Below are positions 1 to 11,199 of a stretch of DNA of 64,000 bases, one piece after another (the stretch's first letter is position 1; each line of letters starts with the position of its first letter). The notes under the pieces were generated by a model, which saw only the letters and a list, made by a program, of their open reading frames with translations, was not told where the DNA came from and searched no databases. Location of the stretch: contig JAQMRL010000012.1 in NCBI GenBank assembly GCA_035578175.1, positions 23,554,960 through 23,618,959 on the forward strand, read 5' to 3'. The DNA comes from Catonia carolina (Eukaryota > Arthropoda > Insecta > Hemiptera > Achilidae). The translations under genes were made by a program, and so were the position numbers.

Positions 1-325
1 TTTTTTTTAGATTTTGGCCTTAGTATGCATTTTACGACAAAAGTGTATATAACCAAATTTATAGGAAATTTAAAGATCTACAACTTTTATTTAACGTATT
101 TTTCTCTACAGAGCCTAGTTTAGCGTGAAATAGTGATTTTCCGTATTTTTAAGCCAGACTGAGGTTGATTTTCATTTTGAGTGTTTCACTCATGATTAAA
201 ATAAGGTTATGTTTATTGAGGTTAGTTTTTTGTTTATTTCTAATATTTTATTACTAATGTTAAATTATATTGTAAATTATTTGCATTGGCAAGAGAAAGT
301 TGTGTGAGTGTTTCACACCAGATTT
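1..325 (+). mobile_element. HINE-like element copy A, 3' part
   Basis: The window opens inside a repeat whose final 325 bases are present: one ~180-bp internal module, the 3' subterminal repeat GGCAAGAGAAAG (~288-299), the terminal hairpin GTGTGAgtgttTCACAC and CCAGA plus a T run. The next copy starts in the same T run, so the two are head to tail. The 5' half lies outside the window. No protein is encoded. Confidence 0.8.
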
Positions 326-494
326 TTTACTTTCTCTTGCCTATATGAATATATAGGAAGGGAAGTATTGTTTTCATGTCGATTTTTCGAAATCGAGTTT
401 TCACCGGATCTATACGTTTTCAGACCCCCTGAACCCAAAAAACATGTTTTTAGCGATTGGTCTGTGTGTGTGTCTGTGTGCCTGTGTGTGTGTG

Positions 495-528
<34 letters not shown>

Positions 529-1293
529 AACAGAATATCTAAAGAATAGAACATCGTACGAACTTGAAACTTGAAACTTAAGTTACATACCACTACCGGA
601 CCTGACAGGAACATTTTCATCAAAATCGGTCAACCGGAAGTAGTAGTTTATTCGTGTAATTTTTCACTTTTTTGCGATTTTCTCAAAAACTGGTCCTACG
701 ATTTTTTTGAAATCGCCTCATTTACTCAATTTTTTATTCTCTACAAGATAGGGTAGGCGCCATGTTTGCTGAAATTCTGGGTGAGGCTGTTTTTACGTAA
801 AAACATTTTCTTTTTAAGATTGCGGCTTTAATATGCATTTTATCGAAAAACGTTATATAATAAAAGTTGTAGAGAATGTAAAATTCTACAACTTTTATTT
901 CAAACATTTTTTTGTATAACGCTTAGTTTAGCGGTAATTAGCGATTTTCTGTTTTTTTCTCACGAAAACGTGTGAAAAATCGATTTTTTTAAGATTTCGG
1001 CCTTACAATGCATTTTACGACAAAAGTGTTTAATATAAAATTTGTAGGAAATTAAAAGATCTACAATTTTTATTTAAAGCTTTTTTTTGTACAGTGCCTA
1101 GTTTAGCGTGTAGGAGCGATTTTCCGTATTTTTAAGCCAAACTTAGGTCGATTTTAATTTTACGTATTTCACTAATGTTTTTTGAGGTTAGTTTTTTGTT
1201 TATTTCTAATATTTTATTACTAATGTTAGGTTTATTGTTAATTATTTGCATTGGCAAGAGAAAGTTGTGTGAGTGTTTCACACCAGATTTTTT
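326..1293 (+). mobile_element. HINE-like element copy B, complete
   Basis: Complete copy. It starts TTTTTA then CTTTCTCTTGCC, followed by the short 5' hairpin CCTATAT/ATATAGG. An interrupted (GT)n tract lies at ~463-528. Two related ~180-bp modules follow (about 800-960 and 985-1140); the first has an inner hairpin made of AAAAGTTGTAGA and its complement near 860-900. The copy ends with GGCAAGAGAAAG, the GTGTGA/TCACAC hairpin and CAGA plus T run. The short ORFs across the GT tract are by-products of the repeat. Class assignment (Helentron-associated, DINE-1-like) rests on structure only. Confidence 0.8.
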
Positions 1294-1797
1294 TACTTAG
1301 AAGCGGCAGCGGCTATTTAGGTGAAGTAGGTGAAGAGCATCACTTATTTTCTGGATAGTGTTGCTCCACCATCAACTTCGTCCGGTGGGCAAACACTTAA
1401 ATGTGAACTTTAAAATAATTAATAGATAAATTATTGGGCGCCAGCTCTGTCAACAGAGCATGAGATATAAACAAAAAAGACTATATCTTCTTACTTAAAG
1501 TAAATATTTAATGAATAATAAACTAATAATTAAATTAACTTACTACTAACAAAATTATCCTAAAACAACCCTAACCTATTTTTAAAATATAGCCAACCTT
1601 TTTCGCCTCGACATTATTATAAAAACAAGAAATTAAAAACCCTTAATAAAATACACGAATGAATTACCTCGAATTAAATGTCTCCCCTTTCTTCTTCTTC
1701 TCCTTCGTTCTCCGTCACTCCTTGTTCTCCTACTCAATTCTTCAACTAATCCTTCTTTATAAACTATGTTCCAAACTTTAGTCCCAAGGGAACTGAT
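1294..1797. other. Unassigned AT-rich stretch upstream of a retrotransposon
   Basis: No ORF or known repeat is recognised. It lies between HINE copy B and the tRNA-like fragment and may include 5' flank or untranslated sequence of the RTE-like element at 2052. A short pyrimidine-rich patch (CTTCTT repeats) is near 1685-1735. Confidence 0.4.
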
Positions 1798-1885
1798 TGT
1801 GAATTACCTGGGTTCGAACCAGGAAACTTCTGGTTAACAATCCTCCCTCTCCCACCAACCGCTCAACCAACGTGGAGAGCTAACG
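1798..1885 (-). repeat. tRNA-like fragment (SINE head or tRNA pseudogene)
   Basis: On the minus strand there is an A-box-like stretch (GGTTGAGCGGTTGG) followed about 40 bases later by a B box (GGTTCGAACCC). A possible anticodon-arm remnant TTGTTAACCA recalls tRNA-Asn(GTT). The acceptor ends do not pair and the D/anticodon region carries an extra insertion, so this is not a functional tRNA gene. A tRNA-derived SINE head is the best reading. Confidence 0.45.
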
Positions 1886-2051
1886 GGAAGGAGAACTACC
1901 CTAATGATCCAATGATTGGCTGAAAGTTCCTAGGTGGAAGAAAGGCCCAAACACAGAGGGAGAAATATAACCGTGTAAACAATATCAAAATAATCTAACG
2001 GAATAGTCTAACGGAAATCAAAATAATCGGAAACCAAAAAAGGGCTCAGGG

Positions 2052-2737
2052 ATAACGAATAAATTAGCTATAGCAACTTGGAATGTAAGAGGTCTCTCAA
2101 CTAAGGAAGGGGAGCTGAACAACTTGTTGAAGGAACAGGGGGTGGACATCGCAGTAATAACGGAGACAAAGAAGAAGTTAAGAGGAACTAAGGACTTACA
2201 GGACTACTGCATGATATACAGTGGAGTTCCGCAGAATCGTAGAGCAGGCGCGGGAGTAGCGATCCTGATTAATCAAAAATGGAAACGAAGGATCAAGGAG
2301 TATAACTTTATCAGTTTATAGTGACTGCCAAGTTTAAGGTGGATAGAGGACACTTGACAGTAGTTGGAGTCTATGCTCCAGAAGAAGGTAGGAGAGAGGA
2401 AACAAAAGAGTTCTATGATCGCCTCCAACGAGTAGTGAACCCAATTAATAAAAGAGATAATTTAATTATTGCAGGGGACCTCAATGCCAGGGTAGGAAAT
2501 ATGCCAATTGATGGAGTAATGGGAAACTGCGGGGAGAGAACGATAAACAGTTTCAAAAGAAAAACAATCATAAGTACACCTGGAGCGCGAGGGGGCAGAG
2601 GTCGATTATAGATTACATACTTGTAAATGACAAGTTAAAGAATGTGATTCAGGATGTCAGGATATACCGAGGATCGGATATATATAGTGATCATTATCTT
2701 TTAAAAGGGAAACTGAATATCCTCGCTAAATAGGTGA
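2052..2737 (+). pseudogene. Endonuclease domain of RTE-like non-LTR retrotransposon (frameshifted)
   Basis: Three reading frames together encode an apurinic-type endonuclease of a non-LTR retrotransposon, which nicks target DNA for target-primed reverse transcription. The first frame carries the start motif ATWNVRGLS and the TETK block that holds the catalytic Glu. The frame shifts near 2315, where the next piece carries VVGVYAPEEG and the GDLNAR motif. It shifts again near 2560-2580, after which KYTWSARG, IDYILVND and the closing SDHYLL motif (about 2688-2703) are readable. The N terminus has no clear ATG. These domains fit the RTE/CFDP2-like group often seen in insects. The breaks mean no functional endonuclease is made. 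The RT region follows at 2839. Confidence 0.8.
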
Positions 2738-2838
2738 GGAATAGCAGAGGAGGAGAAGGAAGGGAAAGGAAAGAGGAGGAAGTTTTCAAGGAGCACCTGT
2801 TGAAATAAGATGGTGTCCGCCACCTATATCAGAACAGA

Positions 2839-4735
2839 TTGCAGAGGGAAATGTCTCTCATAGAAACAGCTGACGATGTCGGAACGGAATGGGAAAATAT
2901 CAAGAACGGCATAGAGAAGACAGCACACGAGGCTTTGGGTAAGCGGAAACGCGGCAGAGGCAAAAAGCAACTAATAATATGGAATAAAGACATCGAGGAA
3001 GCAGTCAATAAAAAGAAAAAGGCATACCTGAACTTTCTACAACAGAGAACCCCTGAATCCTGGATAGAGTATAAGCAGAAGCGAAATGTCGAGATCATTG
3101 GTGAGGATAGCTCATCAAGAGTCATGGGAGAGATTTACGAGTATGTTGGAAGAGGATGTGCACGGCAGGCAAACATGCGCTTACAAAATACTAAAGTTGA
3201 TGAATGCAGGGGAGAAAGACAGAGCGGCCTTAAATGTTATTGGAGATTCGGAGTGGAGAAGTCATTATTTGGAACTGTGGCAAGGCGAAATAGAGGAGGT
3301 AAATAGGGATATGTATAAGATCAGAGGGAATGAGTCTATTGACCTCATCACTATGGAAGAGCTTCAAGCAGCCTTGAAAGGCATGAAGAACAGAAAAGCC
3401 ACAGGGTTAGATGGCATAAATGCTGAACTTCTTAAGCATGGAGGTTTGCTGCTGGAATTAAGACTCCTGCATGTTGTTAATGAATGCTGGACGACGTGCA
3501 AAATCCCTGACTCCTGGAACTCAGCGGAGGTCATATCGTTGTTTAAAAAAGGAAAGCGGAACGACTGCAAGAATTACCGCGGCATTAGCCTGCTAAATAC
3601 GGGGTACAAGATGTTCTCAAGGGTAGTTAATAATCGACTTAAAGTAATAACTGAGATGATGTTAAGTGAAGAGCAATGCGGTTTCAGAATAGGAAGATCC
3701 TGTATGGACAACGTTTTCGCAGTAAAACGGCTAATAGAAAAACAAAGAGAATTTAACAAGGAAACGCATATGGCCTTCATCGACCTCGAGAAAGCTTTTG
3801 ACCGGGTAGATCGCACAGCGCTTTGGGGGATCATGGAAGTTTTTGGGTGTCCACTTCACTTGATTGAAATAATTCGATGTTTATATGAGAACACCAAAAT
3901 AACAATAAATACAGGGACCAAACGTTTAGAAAAAATTAGCATCAATAGAGGTTTAAGACAAGGGTGCCCCCTATCACCCACTTTATTTAACATATATATC
4001 GATTACATTTTTCGAATATGGAGACGCAACGTGAGCCCGGGTATTCATTTAAAAGACGATCACTACTTGAACGCGTTGCTGTTTGCGGATGACGTGTGGC
4101 TTGTGCAAGAATCAGAAGATGAACTTCAAAGAGCAGTCCATACTTTACAAGAATTATGTAGCAATGTCAACCTTAAAATTTCCGCTGCGAAATCAAAAAT
4201 AATGGCATTTAAACGCAGATACCCAGTCCGGTCGAAGATAGTAGTGGACGGGATAATATTGGAACGAGTGAATAACTTCAATTACTTGGAATGTGACGTG
4301 AGCTTTGATCATGACTTAGATGTTGAACGGAAGTTGAATAGGTTTCAAATGATATGTGGCACCATCAATAGAACTATGAACAATAGAGCTAGGAAAGAGA
4401 CGAAATTGAAATTGTATAAAGTCATGGCAGTCCCCGTGGTCACATATGGAAGCGAAGCGTGGATAACCACAAAGAGGCAGGAGCGAACTATACAGGCTGC
4501 AGAGATGAGATTCCTGAGAAGGATAAGGGGATGCTCGCGAGAGGACCGGATAAGAAATGAAGATATACGATCAGAGTTGGACATCTTCGACCTGAATGGG
4601 AGAATCTGCGACTATCGGGATAGATGGAGACAACACTTGGAACGGATGCCAGAGGAGCGGATACCTCAACAAATACAGCGTTACACCCCAACAGGAAGAA
4701 GAAGAGTATGCAGACCTCAAGCAAGAGGGATTTAA
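2839..4735 (+). pseudogene. Reverse transcriptase of RTE-like non-LTR retrotransposon
   Basis: This is the downstream half of the same element. A linker region (2839-3085) and a 549-codon open frame (3086-4735) are offset by one frameshift near 3085. The open frame contains the classic RT order: LFKKGKRNDCKNYRGISLL, GFRIGRSCMDNVFAVKRLIE, the DLEKAFDRV block with a catalytic Asp, GLRQGCPLSPTLFNIYID, and the FADD active-site box at 4082-4093. The thumb and C-terminal region (FNYLECDVSF, VTYGSEAW, RFLRRIRGCSREDRIRNEDI) is typical of RTE-like elements. The RT frame is open from end to end, so the core looks recently active, but the broken endonuclease makes the copy non-autonomous. The 3' UTR probably runs to about 4865. 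An R2- or CR1-like label is possible from motifs alone but less likely. Confidence 0.85.
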
Positions 4736-4865
4736 TAATCTTAGATATAGATTAAATGACTTTATTTGCATTATGTGTTTGTTTAACTTTGTACTATTTA
4801 ATTGTGAGTTCGGAACAGGCAATAGCCTAATCCTGGAATGTGGGATGATGATGATAAACAATATC

Positions 4866-6878
4866 AGATAATTGACCGTTGGCTATATTTACAACTTGTT
4901 GTCTAACTTCTATTCTCATGTAACTTAACCAAACAGTGGGTTTTTTCCAAGGCATTATTTAATGGCTTAACTGAGTAATGGAAGTTAAAGTAATTGGAAA
5001 TTACCATAACTTCGATTGTTTGTACATTATTGTACTTTTACGATGGTACAGTATCTATATTTATTTCTCTCACAAAATAAGTATAATTTATGTAACAATT
5101 AATTTTGTTTTACAATAAATAAAAAAGTGTCGTGTAAGAAAGTACATAAACTTATTGTACCTGCTTAGAATGCTTTCTAATGTTTTAAATACGTAGCCCT
5201 TGACCTTAATGTACGTAAAAAATACCCAAGTGAAGAGTTAGACGGGTGGGGCCGCCACTATTGGGAAGGGTGTTCCAGCGCGAGGGGGTTGCCATGATAT
5301 AGTGACGGCAGCGGCAAATGAATCAGTCATTTCAGAAAGCCCAAAAGTCAAAATTTTACAATTTTTCTTTTGTGTATTTTAGGACTAACTGAATTTAAAC
5401 AACTGTCCCTACAAAAATCACAAAAGTCGGGCTTTCCTTAAGTAGTAATATAGCACTTAGAACGCCACATCCTAAGTGATATAAAGTGCTTCCTTCTGAG
5501 TAAAAAATGGAAGTGGATGATTTTTGAAGCTTAAGCTCTACTTCCTAGTGAAAGAGGCTACACAAAATTTCCATGCAAAAATCTTTTTAAGGGGAGACTG
5601 TACTTTATACCCCACCAATGTTAAATTTGATATTATTAGGTACATTTTTCAAAGGATTGATTAAATATTGGGGAATAAAACTTTACTTACTCATATTTGT
5701 CGGGTGTCTTTAGCTACTGACATTTTTTCAATTTAATCTGTCGGACCATAAAATTTAAAAAAAAACGAATCACATATATTTTTACAAATTTATTTTCTAA
5801 GTTTTTTGCATATTACTAATTGTTGAGCATTTAAGGAAGTCATAAAAATGCCGGTATATATGCGTGTACAAGATGAATAACTGGTAAAAATTTCAGCCCG
5901 GTAGGTTTAATGGTTTCCGAGAAAGATGTAGCCTACGTAAAATTTTAAAAATCTAACTTTACGAGAATAGGCAAAAAATAAAAAAACCAAAAACAAATCG
6001 TACACACATAAGTAAATTTCCCATCAACAAACCGTGGGGTAGAAAGATGAACCAACAGCGGGAAATACCTATTAAAAATGTGATGCAGATATTTTTACAA
6101 ACTAAAATTCGCTTTGTTTTAAAACGATCAGTATAAAATTATGATAAATTATTCGTTTTTGATTAAATAATAATTTTTCTGGGTAGACCTGGTAAAAACT
6201 TAATTTGTTCATTAAAATAATATTTTTTCTTGTAGATCTAGGGCTGAACTATTGAAAAACATAAAAAACTGAAAATCAAAATTTTCAGTCAAAACCACCA
6301 TACAGTCTTTACCTTAAGGGAAATAACTACTGTTTGTGACGACGACGACAAAGAAAGTACATAGTCGTGAAAACCAACATTTTTCTTTCTTAAGTTACGA
6401 TTTTAAATGTTTATTATTGCAAAAATCTATTTTAAGTCACTAATGTAAACTAGTGAAATAAATAAATGAATACTATTGTAGGCTACAATACAATTTTCTT
6501 CTGGTCTAACATTATACAGAAAAACAACATAAGTTAACATTTTACGTCAGTTTATTTTAGAAACACACCTGAAGTCAAAATTTTCGACTTTTTTTAAACG
6601 AGTGGCTTTCCTTTAAAAATACAAAAGTATAGGTTTTTTATTAAAGGGAATAGCCTTTTGAACAAATTATATTTTTAGTATTGTTTTTTATTGAAACGTA
6701 GTAAATTACCAGTTTTTTTAATTTTTCCAAAAGATACTTTTTTGACTTATGGGCTTTCTGAAATAAACGATTCGAATATGCGTGCTTAGCTCTCCCCATC
6801 TGTCCCCGAATAGAACAGAGATTGCGGTAGGTCGACCACCCCCCTACTGCACCTGCACGTTCTGCTCGTATGTACGTG
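4866..6878. other. AT-rich flank, nothing recognised
   Basis: About 2 kb of AT-rich sequence. A small GC-richer patch lies at ~5230-5320 (GTGGGGCCGCCACTATTGGG). A GAC-triplet run is near 6340. No coding or repeat identity could be supported. A 111-codon minus-strand frame at 6641-6976 overlaps the mariner end and has no visible domain. Confidence 0.4.
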
Positions 6879-6880
6879 TA

Positions 6881-6908
6881 CGAGGGGGTACCCAAAAGTA
6901 TCCGGAAT
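6881..6908 (+). repeat. mariner left terminal inverted repeat
   Basis: Begins CGAGGGGGTACCCAAAAG directly after TA, and pairs with 8175-8202. Confidence 0.9.
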
Positions 6909-7073
6909 AGCTCTGCTGTGGGCGGAGCTTGTGCAGTACAAATTCCCGCCACTAGGCTGCTTGTAGCGCTACTCATTGCCAGTTCAATGCCATTTTGTTC
7001 GTTGATCTAGCTTGTTCTGTTCTCGTGCAGTGATTGTTCTCGCTAGTGCTGTTTTGTGCTCGTGTCGTTTTTC

Positions 7074-8074
7074 ATGATGGCAAGTTTTAATGAACAACGT
7101 GCGGCTGTGAAATTTTGCTTCTTGCTCGGTAAAAACGCCGCGGAAACAGTTGTAATGTTGAACACAGCTTACAAAGACGACGCTATTGGAAAAACCCAAG
7201 TGTACGAGTGGTTTTTGCGCTTTAAAAATGGCGACATATCGATTGAGAACAAACCTCGTTCTGGACGACCGTCGACTTCCCGAACAGACGAAAATGTTGT
7301 GAAAGTGAAAGAAATTGTACGAACAGACCGACGACAGACCATTGACCAAATATCACAGGTTAGTGGGTTATCTTGGAGCTCAGTCCAACGCATTTTAACA
7401 GAAGACTTGACAATGAAAAGAGTCGCTGCCAAGTTTGTGCCTCGGGTTCTGACAGACACTCAAAAGGAACGTCGAATTGAAACGTGTAGTGATTTGAAAC
7501 AACAGCTTGAAACTGATCCAGATTTCATATCAAAGATCATTACGGGTGACGAGTCTTGGTGCTATGGGTACGACCCAGAAACCAAACAACAATCCAGTCA
7601 ATGGAAGACTTCATTATCACCCCGACCAAAAAAAAGTCGTCAAGTCAGATCGAACATCAAAACAATGCTGATTTGTTTTTTTGATGTGAGGGGAATTGTC
7701 CATTCAGAGTTCGTTCCACCAGGCCAGACGGTAAATCAAGCTTTTTATCTTGAAGTGTTAAGAAGACTACGAAACAGCATTCGTCGTCAAAGACCTAATT
7801 TGTGGCAGACAGGGGACTGGTTTTTCCACCACGACAACGCGCCTGCACACACGGCAATCTCGGTTACCCAGTTTTTGGCGAAAAACGGCATGGTTTTGCT
7901 ACCACACGCACCGTACTCACCCGATCTGGCTCCGTGTGATTTTTCTTGTTCCCACGCATGAAAAGGGGCATGAAAGGTCTCCGATTTAACAACGTTGATG
8001 ATGTCAAGAAAAAAACGACGGATGAGCTGGCAGCCATCACTGAAGAGGAGTACAAAAAATGTTTTGAACAGTAG
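7074..8074 (+). pseudogene. mariner transposase, DD34D, single frameshift
   Basis: This encodes a cut-and-paste transposase that binds the TIRs and cleaves with three Asp residues. From the ATG at 7074 (a second ATG follows at 7077) the frame gives an N-terminal helix-turn-helix region (VYEWFLRFKNGD, GRPSTSRTDENV), a linker block FVPRVLTDTQKERR, then the catalytic blocks ITGDESW (first Asp), HHDNAPAHTA (second Asp) and YSPDLAPCDF (third Asp). Exactly 34 residues separate the second and third Asp, the mariner DD34D signature. Just after the third Asp, in a T run near 7940, the frame appears to have lost one base. The remaining ~40 codons continue in another frame to a TAG at 8072-8074, giving about the usual mariner length (~333 codons). 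So all three catalytic residues survive but the C terminus is out of frame. Subfamily not assigned. Confidence 0.9.
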
Positions 8075-8174
8075 AAGCACCGGTGGGACAAATGTATTAG
8101 TTGTAATGGAGAGTATTTTGAAGGGGATAAGGTTCTTTTGTAAAAAAATTAAAAATAAATAGTTTTAAAAAATA

Positions 8175-8202
8175 ATTCCGGTTTCTTTTGGGTACCCCCT
8201 CG
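8175..8202 (-). repeat. mariner right terminal inverted repeat
   Basis: Reverse complement of the left end with two mismatches, followed directly by TA. Confidence 0.9.
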
Positions 8203-8271
8203 TACGTTAGTTGTTTTGTATCTGCTGTGTCACACAGTTGTTTTCTACGTGTGTACAAGTATTTTACATTT

Positions 8272-9221
8272 TTTTACTTTCTCTTGCCTATATCAATATA
8301 TAGGAAGGAAAGTATTGTTTTCATGTCGATTTTTCGAAATCGAGTTTTCACCGGATCTATACGTTTTCAGACCCCCTGAACCCAAAAAACATGTTTTTAG
8401 CGATTGTTCTGTGTGTGTGTGTGTGTGTGTCTGTGTGTGAACAGAATATCTCAAGAACGGAACATCGTATGAACTTGAAACTTGAAACTTAAGTTACATA
8501 CCACTACCGGACACGACACGAACATTTTCATCAAAATCGGTCAACCGGAAGTGGTAGTTTATTCGTGTAATTTTTCAGTTTTTTGCGATTTTCTCAAAAA
8601 CTGATCCTACGATTTTTTTTAAAATCGCCTGGTTTGCTAAATTTTTAATTCTCGGCAAGATAGGGTAGGCGCCACGTTTGCTGAAATTCTGCGTGAGGCT
8701 GTTTTTACGTAAAAACGTTTTCTTTTTAAGATTGCGGCTTTAATATGCATTTTAGCGCAAAACGTTATATAATAAAAATTGTAGAGAGTTTAAAATTCTA
8801 CAACTTTTATGTCAAACATTTTTTTGTATAACGCTTAGTTTAGCGGTAATTTGCGATTTTCTGTTTTTTTCTCACGAAAACGTGTGAAAAATTGATTTTT
8901 TAAAGATTTCGGTCTTAGAATGCATTTTACGACAAAAGTGTATATAATTAATTTTATAGGAAATTAAAAGATGTACAACTTTTATTTAAAGCATTTTTCT
9001 CTACAGAGCCTAGTTTAGAGAGAAAGAGTGATTTTCCGTATTTCTAAGCCAAACTGAGGTTGATTTTCATTTTGCGTCTTTCACTCACGATTAAAATTAG
9101 GTTATGTTTATTGAGGTTAGTTTTTTGTTTATTTCTAATGTTTTCTTACTAATATTAGGTTTATTGTTAATTATTTCTATTGGCAAGAGAAAGTTGTGTG
9201 AGTGTTTCACACCAGATTTTT
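8272..9221 (+). mobile_element. HINE-like element copy C, complete
   Basis: Complete copy of ~950 bp close behind the mariner. The 5' CTTTCTCTTGCC and hairpin are intact, with one base change in the hairpin loop. The GT tract is short (8410-8438). Both internal modules are present, and the 3' end GGCAAGAGAAAG plus GTGTGA/TCACAC hairpin closes at CAGATTTTT. Close in sequence to copies B, R and V, so probably from a recent burst. Confidence 0.8.
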
Positions 9222-9299
9222 ACTCTTGGTAGTCTCGCGAATACTTATTAGTATACAAATTTTTCTCGGTTCTTCGCAATTCGTCTACTGTTTCTGAAG

Positions 9300-9595
9300 T
9301 CACAATTATATGACTGAACTATTTAAAAACAGAAGAGGTTGAGGTGTAAAAGACGCTAACCAGAGTTACCTCCTCTGAGAGTAATGAATTTCACTATACA
9401 GCCAGATCTTGTGGTGAATGAAGTGAACGTGTTATTTGCAGGGTGGAAACCAAGTGCTTTTTGGAGAGCACTTAACTCAGTGAGTTCCTCAACTCAGTGG
9501 GGAAGGCAGTAGTAAACTACCTCACTCCTCGTTTTAATTAGTAAGCCTCTGGAATTTCAAATCAGCCTTTCAGCTGTTGACCTAAACACAAAAGT
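9300..9595 (+). repeat. SINE-B copy 1 (5' truncated, diverged)
   Basis: Diverged copy of a ~330-400-bp dispersed repeat also seen at about 19266, 38700, 47966 (minus), 50246, 52842 (minus) and 59197. Diagnostic blocks are ATTATATGACTGAA, GAGAGTAATGAATTTCA, ACAGCCAGA, and the tail CAGCCTTTCAGCTGTTGACC followed by AAACACAAA. The 3' CA-rich tail suggests retroposition. Confidence 0.65.
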
Positions 9596-10400
9596 ATTAT
9601 GACAATATCTATGGGTGGGAGGATGTTTGTTCCAGAATTCTCTAGTAGGACTGAGTTTTCAGAAGTGTTAATGTAATAAAAAATAATAGTTGATAAGTCG
9701 GGTTATTTCTACGAAATGGTTAGAAATATAGTGTATAAATTGTTAGTTCAGGCCTATTGTTGTGACGGCTAACTGAGAAGGGTTGGTGTATCTATTTAGA
9801 TAAATTAGCTCATTTGTAATAGTGTTATATTGTAACATTTATTCAATCATTATAATATGTTTACCTTTCATTTAGTTATTTACGAGTTATCCGCGACCCG
9901 AGTTATTAATCTAGTATTTAGATAAGTTAGGTATATAAAAATGCTATGCCGCTTTGAGTCAGTCCGTCTTGAGTTGTCAACACGTTTGTGAGAAGGTATG
10001 TCCGTTTACTGTATGTCGTATAATTTATTTATTTTCCCATTGCTTACAAGCAAATGTAATTACTATTTAACTGTTAATTTCCTTAATTATACTTTAAAAA
10101 TTTAAAAAATATTTATTTTAATTCGTGGTGGAAAAATTAATCCACCCAACAACTATGGTCTCCCGTGTTCAAGGGTAGATCAATTCAGTGCTTCTTTGTT
10201 TATTTAGTACTGCAACAACGAAGGTGATCTATTAGTGTGTTAGTACTTACAACTACATGTTAGTTACTTAAATACTAATTAAACTACTAAGACATTTCTA
10301 TTAAAAAAATATGCTATTATATAATTACATGTACAAATGAAAAACAAAACAAATAATAAAATATGCAAAACAAAAAAAATATTTAAAAATAGAAAATAAA
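9596..10400. other. AT-rich, nothing recognised
   Basis: No ORF, TIR or known repeat seen. Confidence 0.4.
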
Positions 10401-10420
10401 ATCAAAACCGGTAGACGAGC

Positions 10421-11195
10421 TCACAAAACTATAGTGTTTCCTTGTGTAACCATTTTTTCTATAGCTTCTCTCCCTACTTCTAATAGCCAAATGGTTACTG
10501 CTTTTTTATACCTTAAGATGTCCGGCATATTTTTAATTTGTAAGGGGAGCAGATTGAGCAGTTTGGGCGCTAAATAGCAGAAATGCCTTTGGTATAAAGT
10601 TTTTGAGGCCTCGTATAAAAGTAAGAGTTCCTTGTTTCTGATATTATAATGGTGCGCTCTTGTAGTAAAATAGTTTTTATTTTTATACGCGAAAATAAGA
10701 GCTTCTCTTGCAAATATTTGGCGAATGACAAGTACGTTGAATTCTTGAAAAAGCTGCTCCGATGGACACCTTGGTTGTCTTTTATTGATTATTCGTAAGA
10801 TCAACCTTCTTTACGAGTCCAAAGAAGACTAATTGGTACCACCCCACCAACTTATACCTCGTTAGTACCGACTGCACAATAGATAAGTAAACAATTTTTA
10901 TTGTATCCCCATTCAGTACTGCTCTAAGTTTCTTGAATGTAAATATCAATTTTCTTACACGCTGACAAAGACCTTGAATGTGCTCAGTCCATTTAAAAAG
11001 GTAGTCAAATTTTACTCCCAAGTACTTAATTATTTGCTGACGAAGAACAGCTATGCAAGAACAGTCCATTTCTCTTGGACATGTGTGAACCTCTAAATTA
11101 TCAAATGTGGGTAGTCCCTGGACTGATGTAGAAAAGAAAAGAAAATATGTTTTTTGGCAATTCAGTGTTAACAAATTTGAATCAAGCCATTCCAA
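10421..11195 (-). pseudogene. C-terminal RT fragment of non-LTR retrotransposon (Jockey/CR1-like), copy 1
   Basis: Two minus-strand frames (11195-10782, then 10804-10421) give the C-terminal part of a reverse transcriptase of Jockey/CR1 type. Readable blocks are NLLTLNCQKTYFLFFST, the thumb motif KYLGVKFDYLFKWTEHI, a LSIVQSVLT block, then LFQEFNVLVIRQIFAREALI. A frameshift joins the two parts near 10800. The palm with the FADD box is not present, so this is a 5'-truncated insertion, as is usual for this class. The 3' end near 10411 carries a GACGAGCTCAC sequence shared with the second copy at 11890. Clade is uncertain. Confidence 0.75.
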
Positions 11196-11199
11196 TTGT

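Larger units (their letters stand above)
6881..8202 (+). mobile_element. mariner-family DNA transposon, near-complete
   Basis: A 1,322-bp element bounded by imperfect ~28-bp terminal inverted repeats that start CGAGGGGGTACCCAAAAG at both ends and differ at two positions further in. Direct TA dinucleotides (6879-6880 and 8203-8204) are the expected mariner target duplication. It carries one transposase gene, plus about 190 bp of 5' and 130 bp of 3' non-coding sequence. Near-identical TIRs and a single frameshift suggest a young insertion. A HINE copy begins ~70 bp after its right end. Confidence 0.93.

Noticed and set aside
308..529. Recurring ORF (SCRFFEIEFSPDLYVFRPPE then Cys-Val repeats), also at 8216, 44987, 50737, 62123, 63653
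   Set aside because: It is the conserved 5' block of the HINE read through the GT tract. The frame depends on tract length and there are no coding signals.
6641..6976. 111-codon minus-strand ORF
   Set aside because: Spans the mariner left end, with no domain and unlikely composition.
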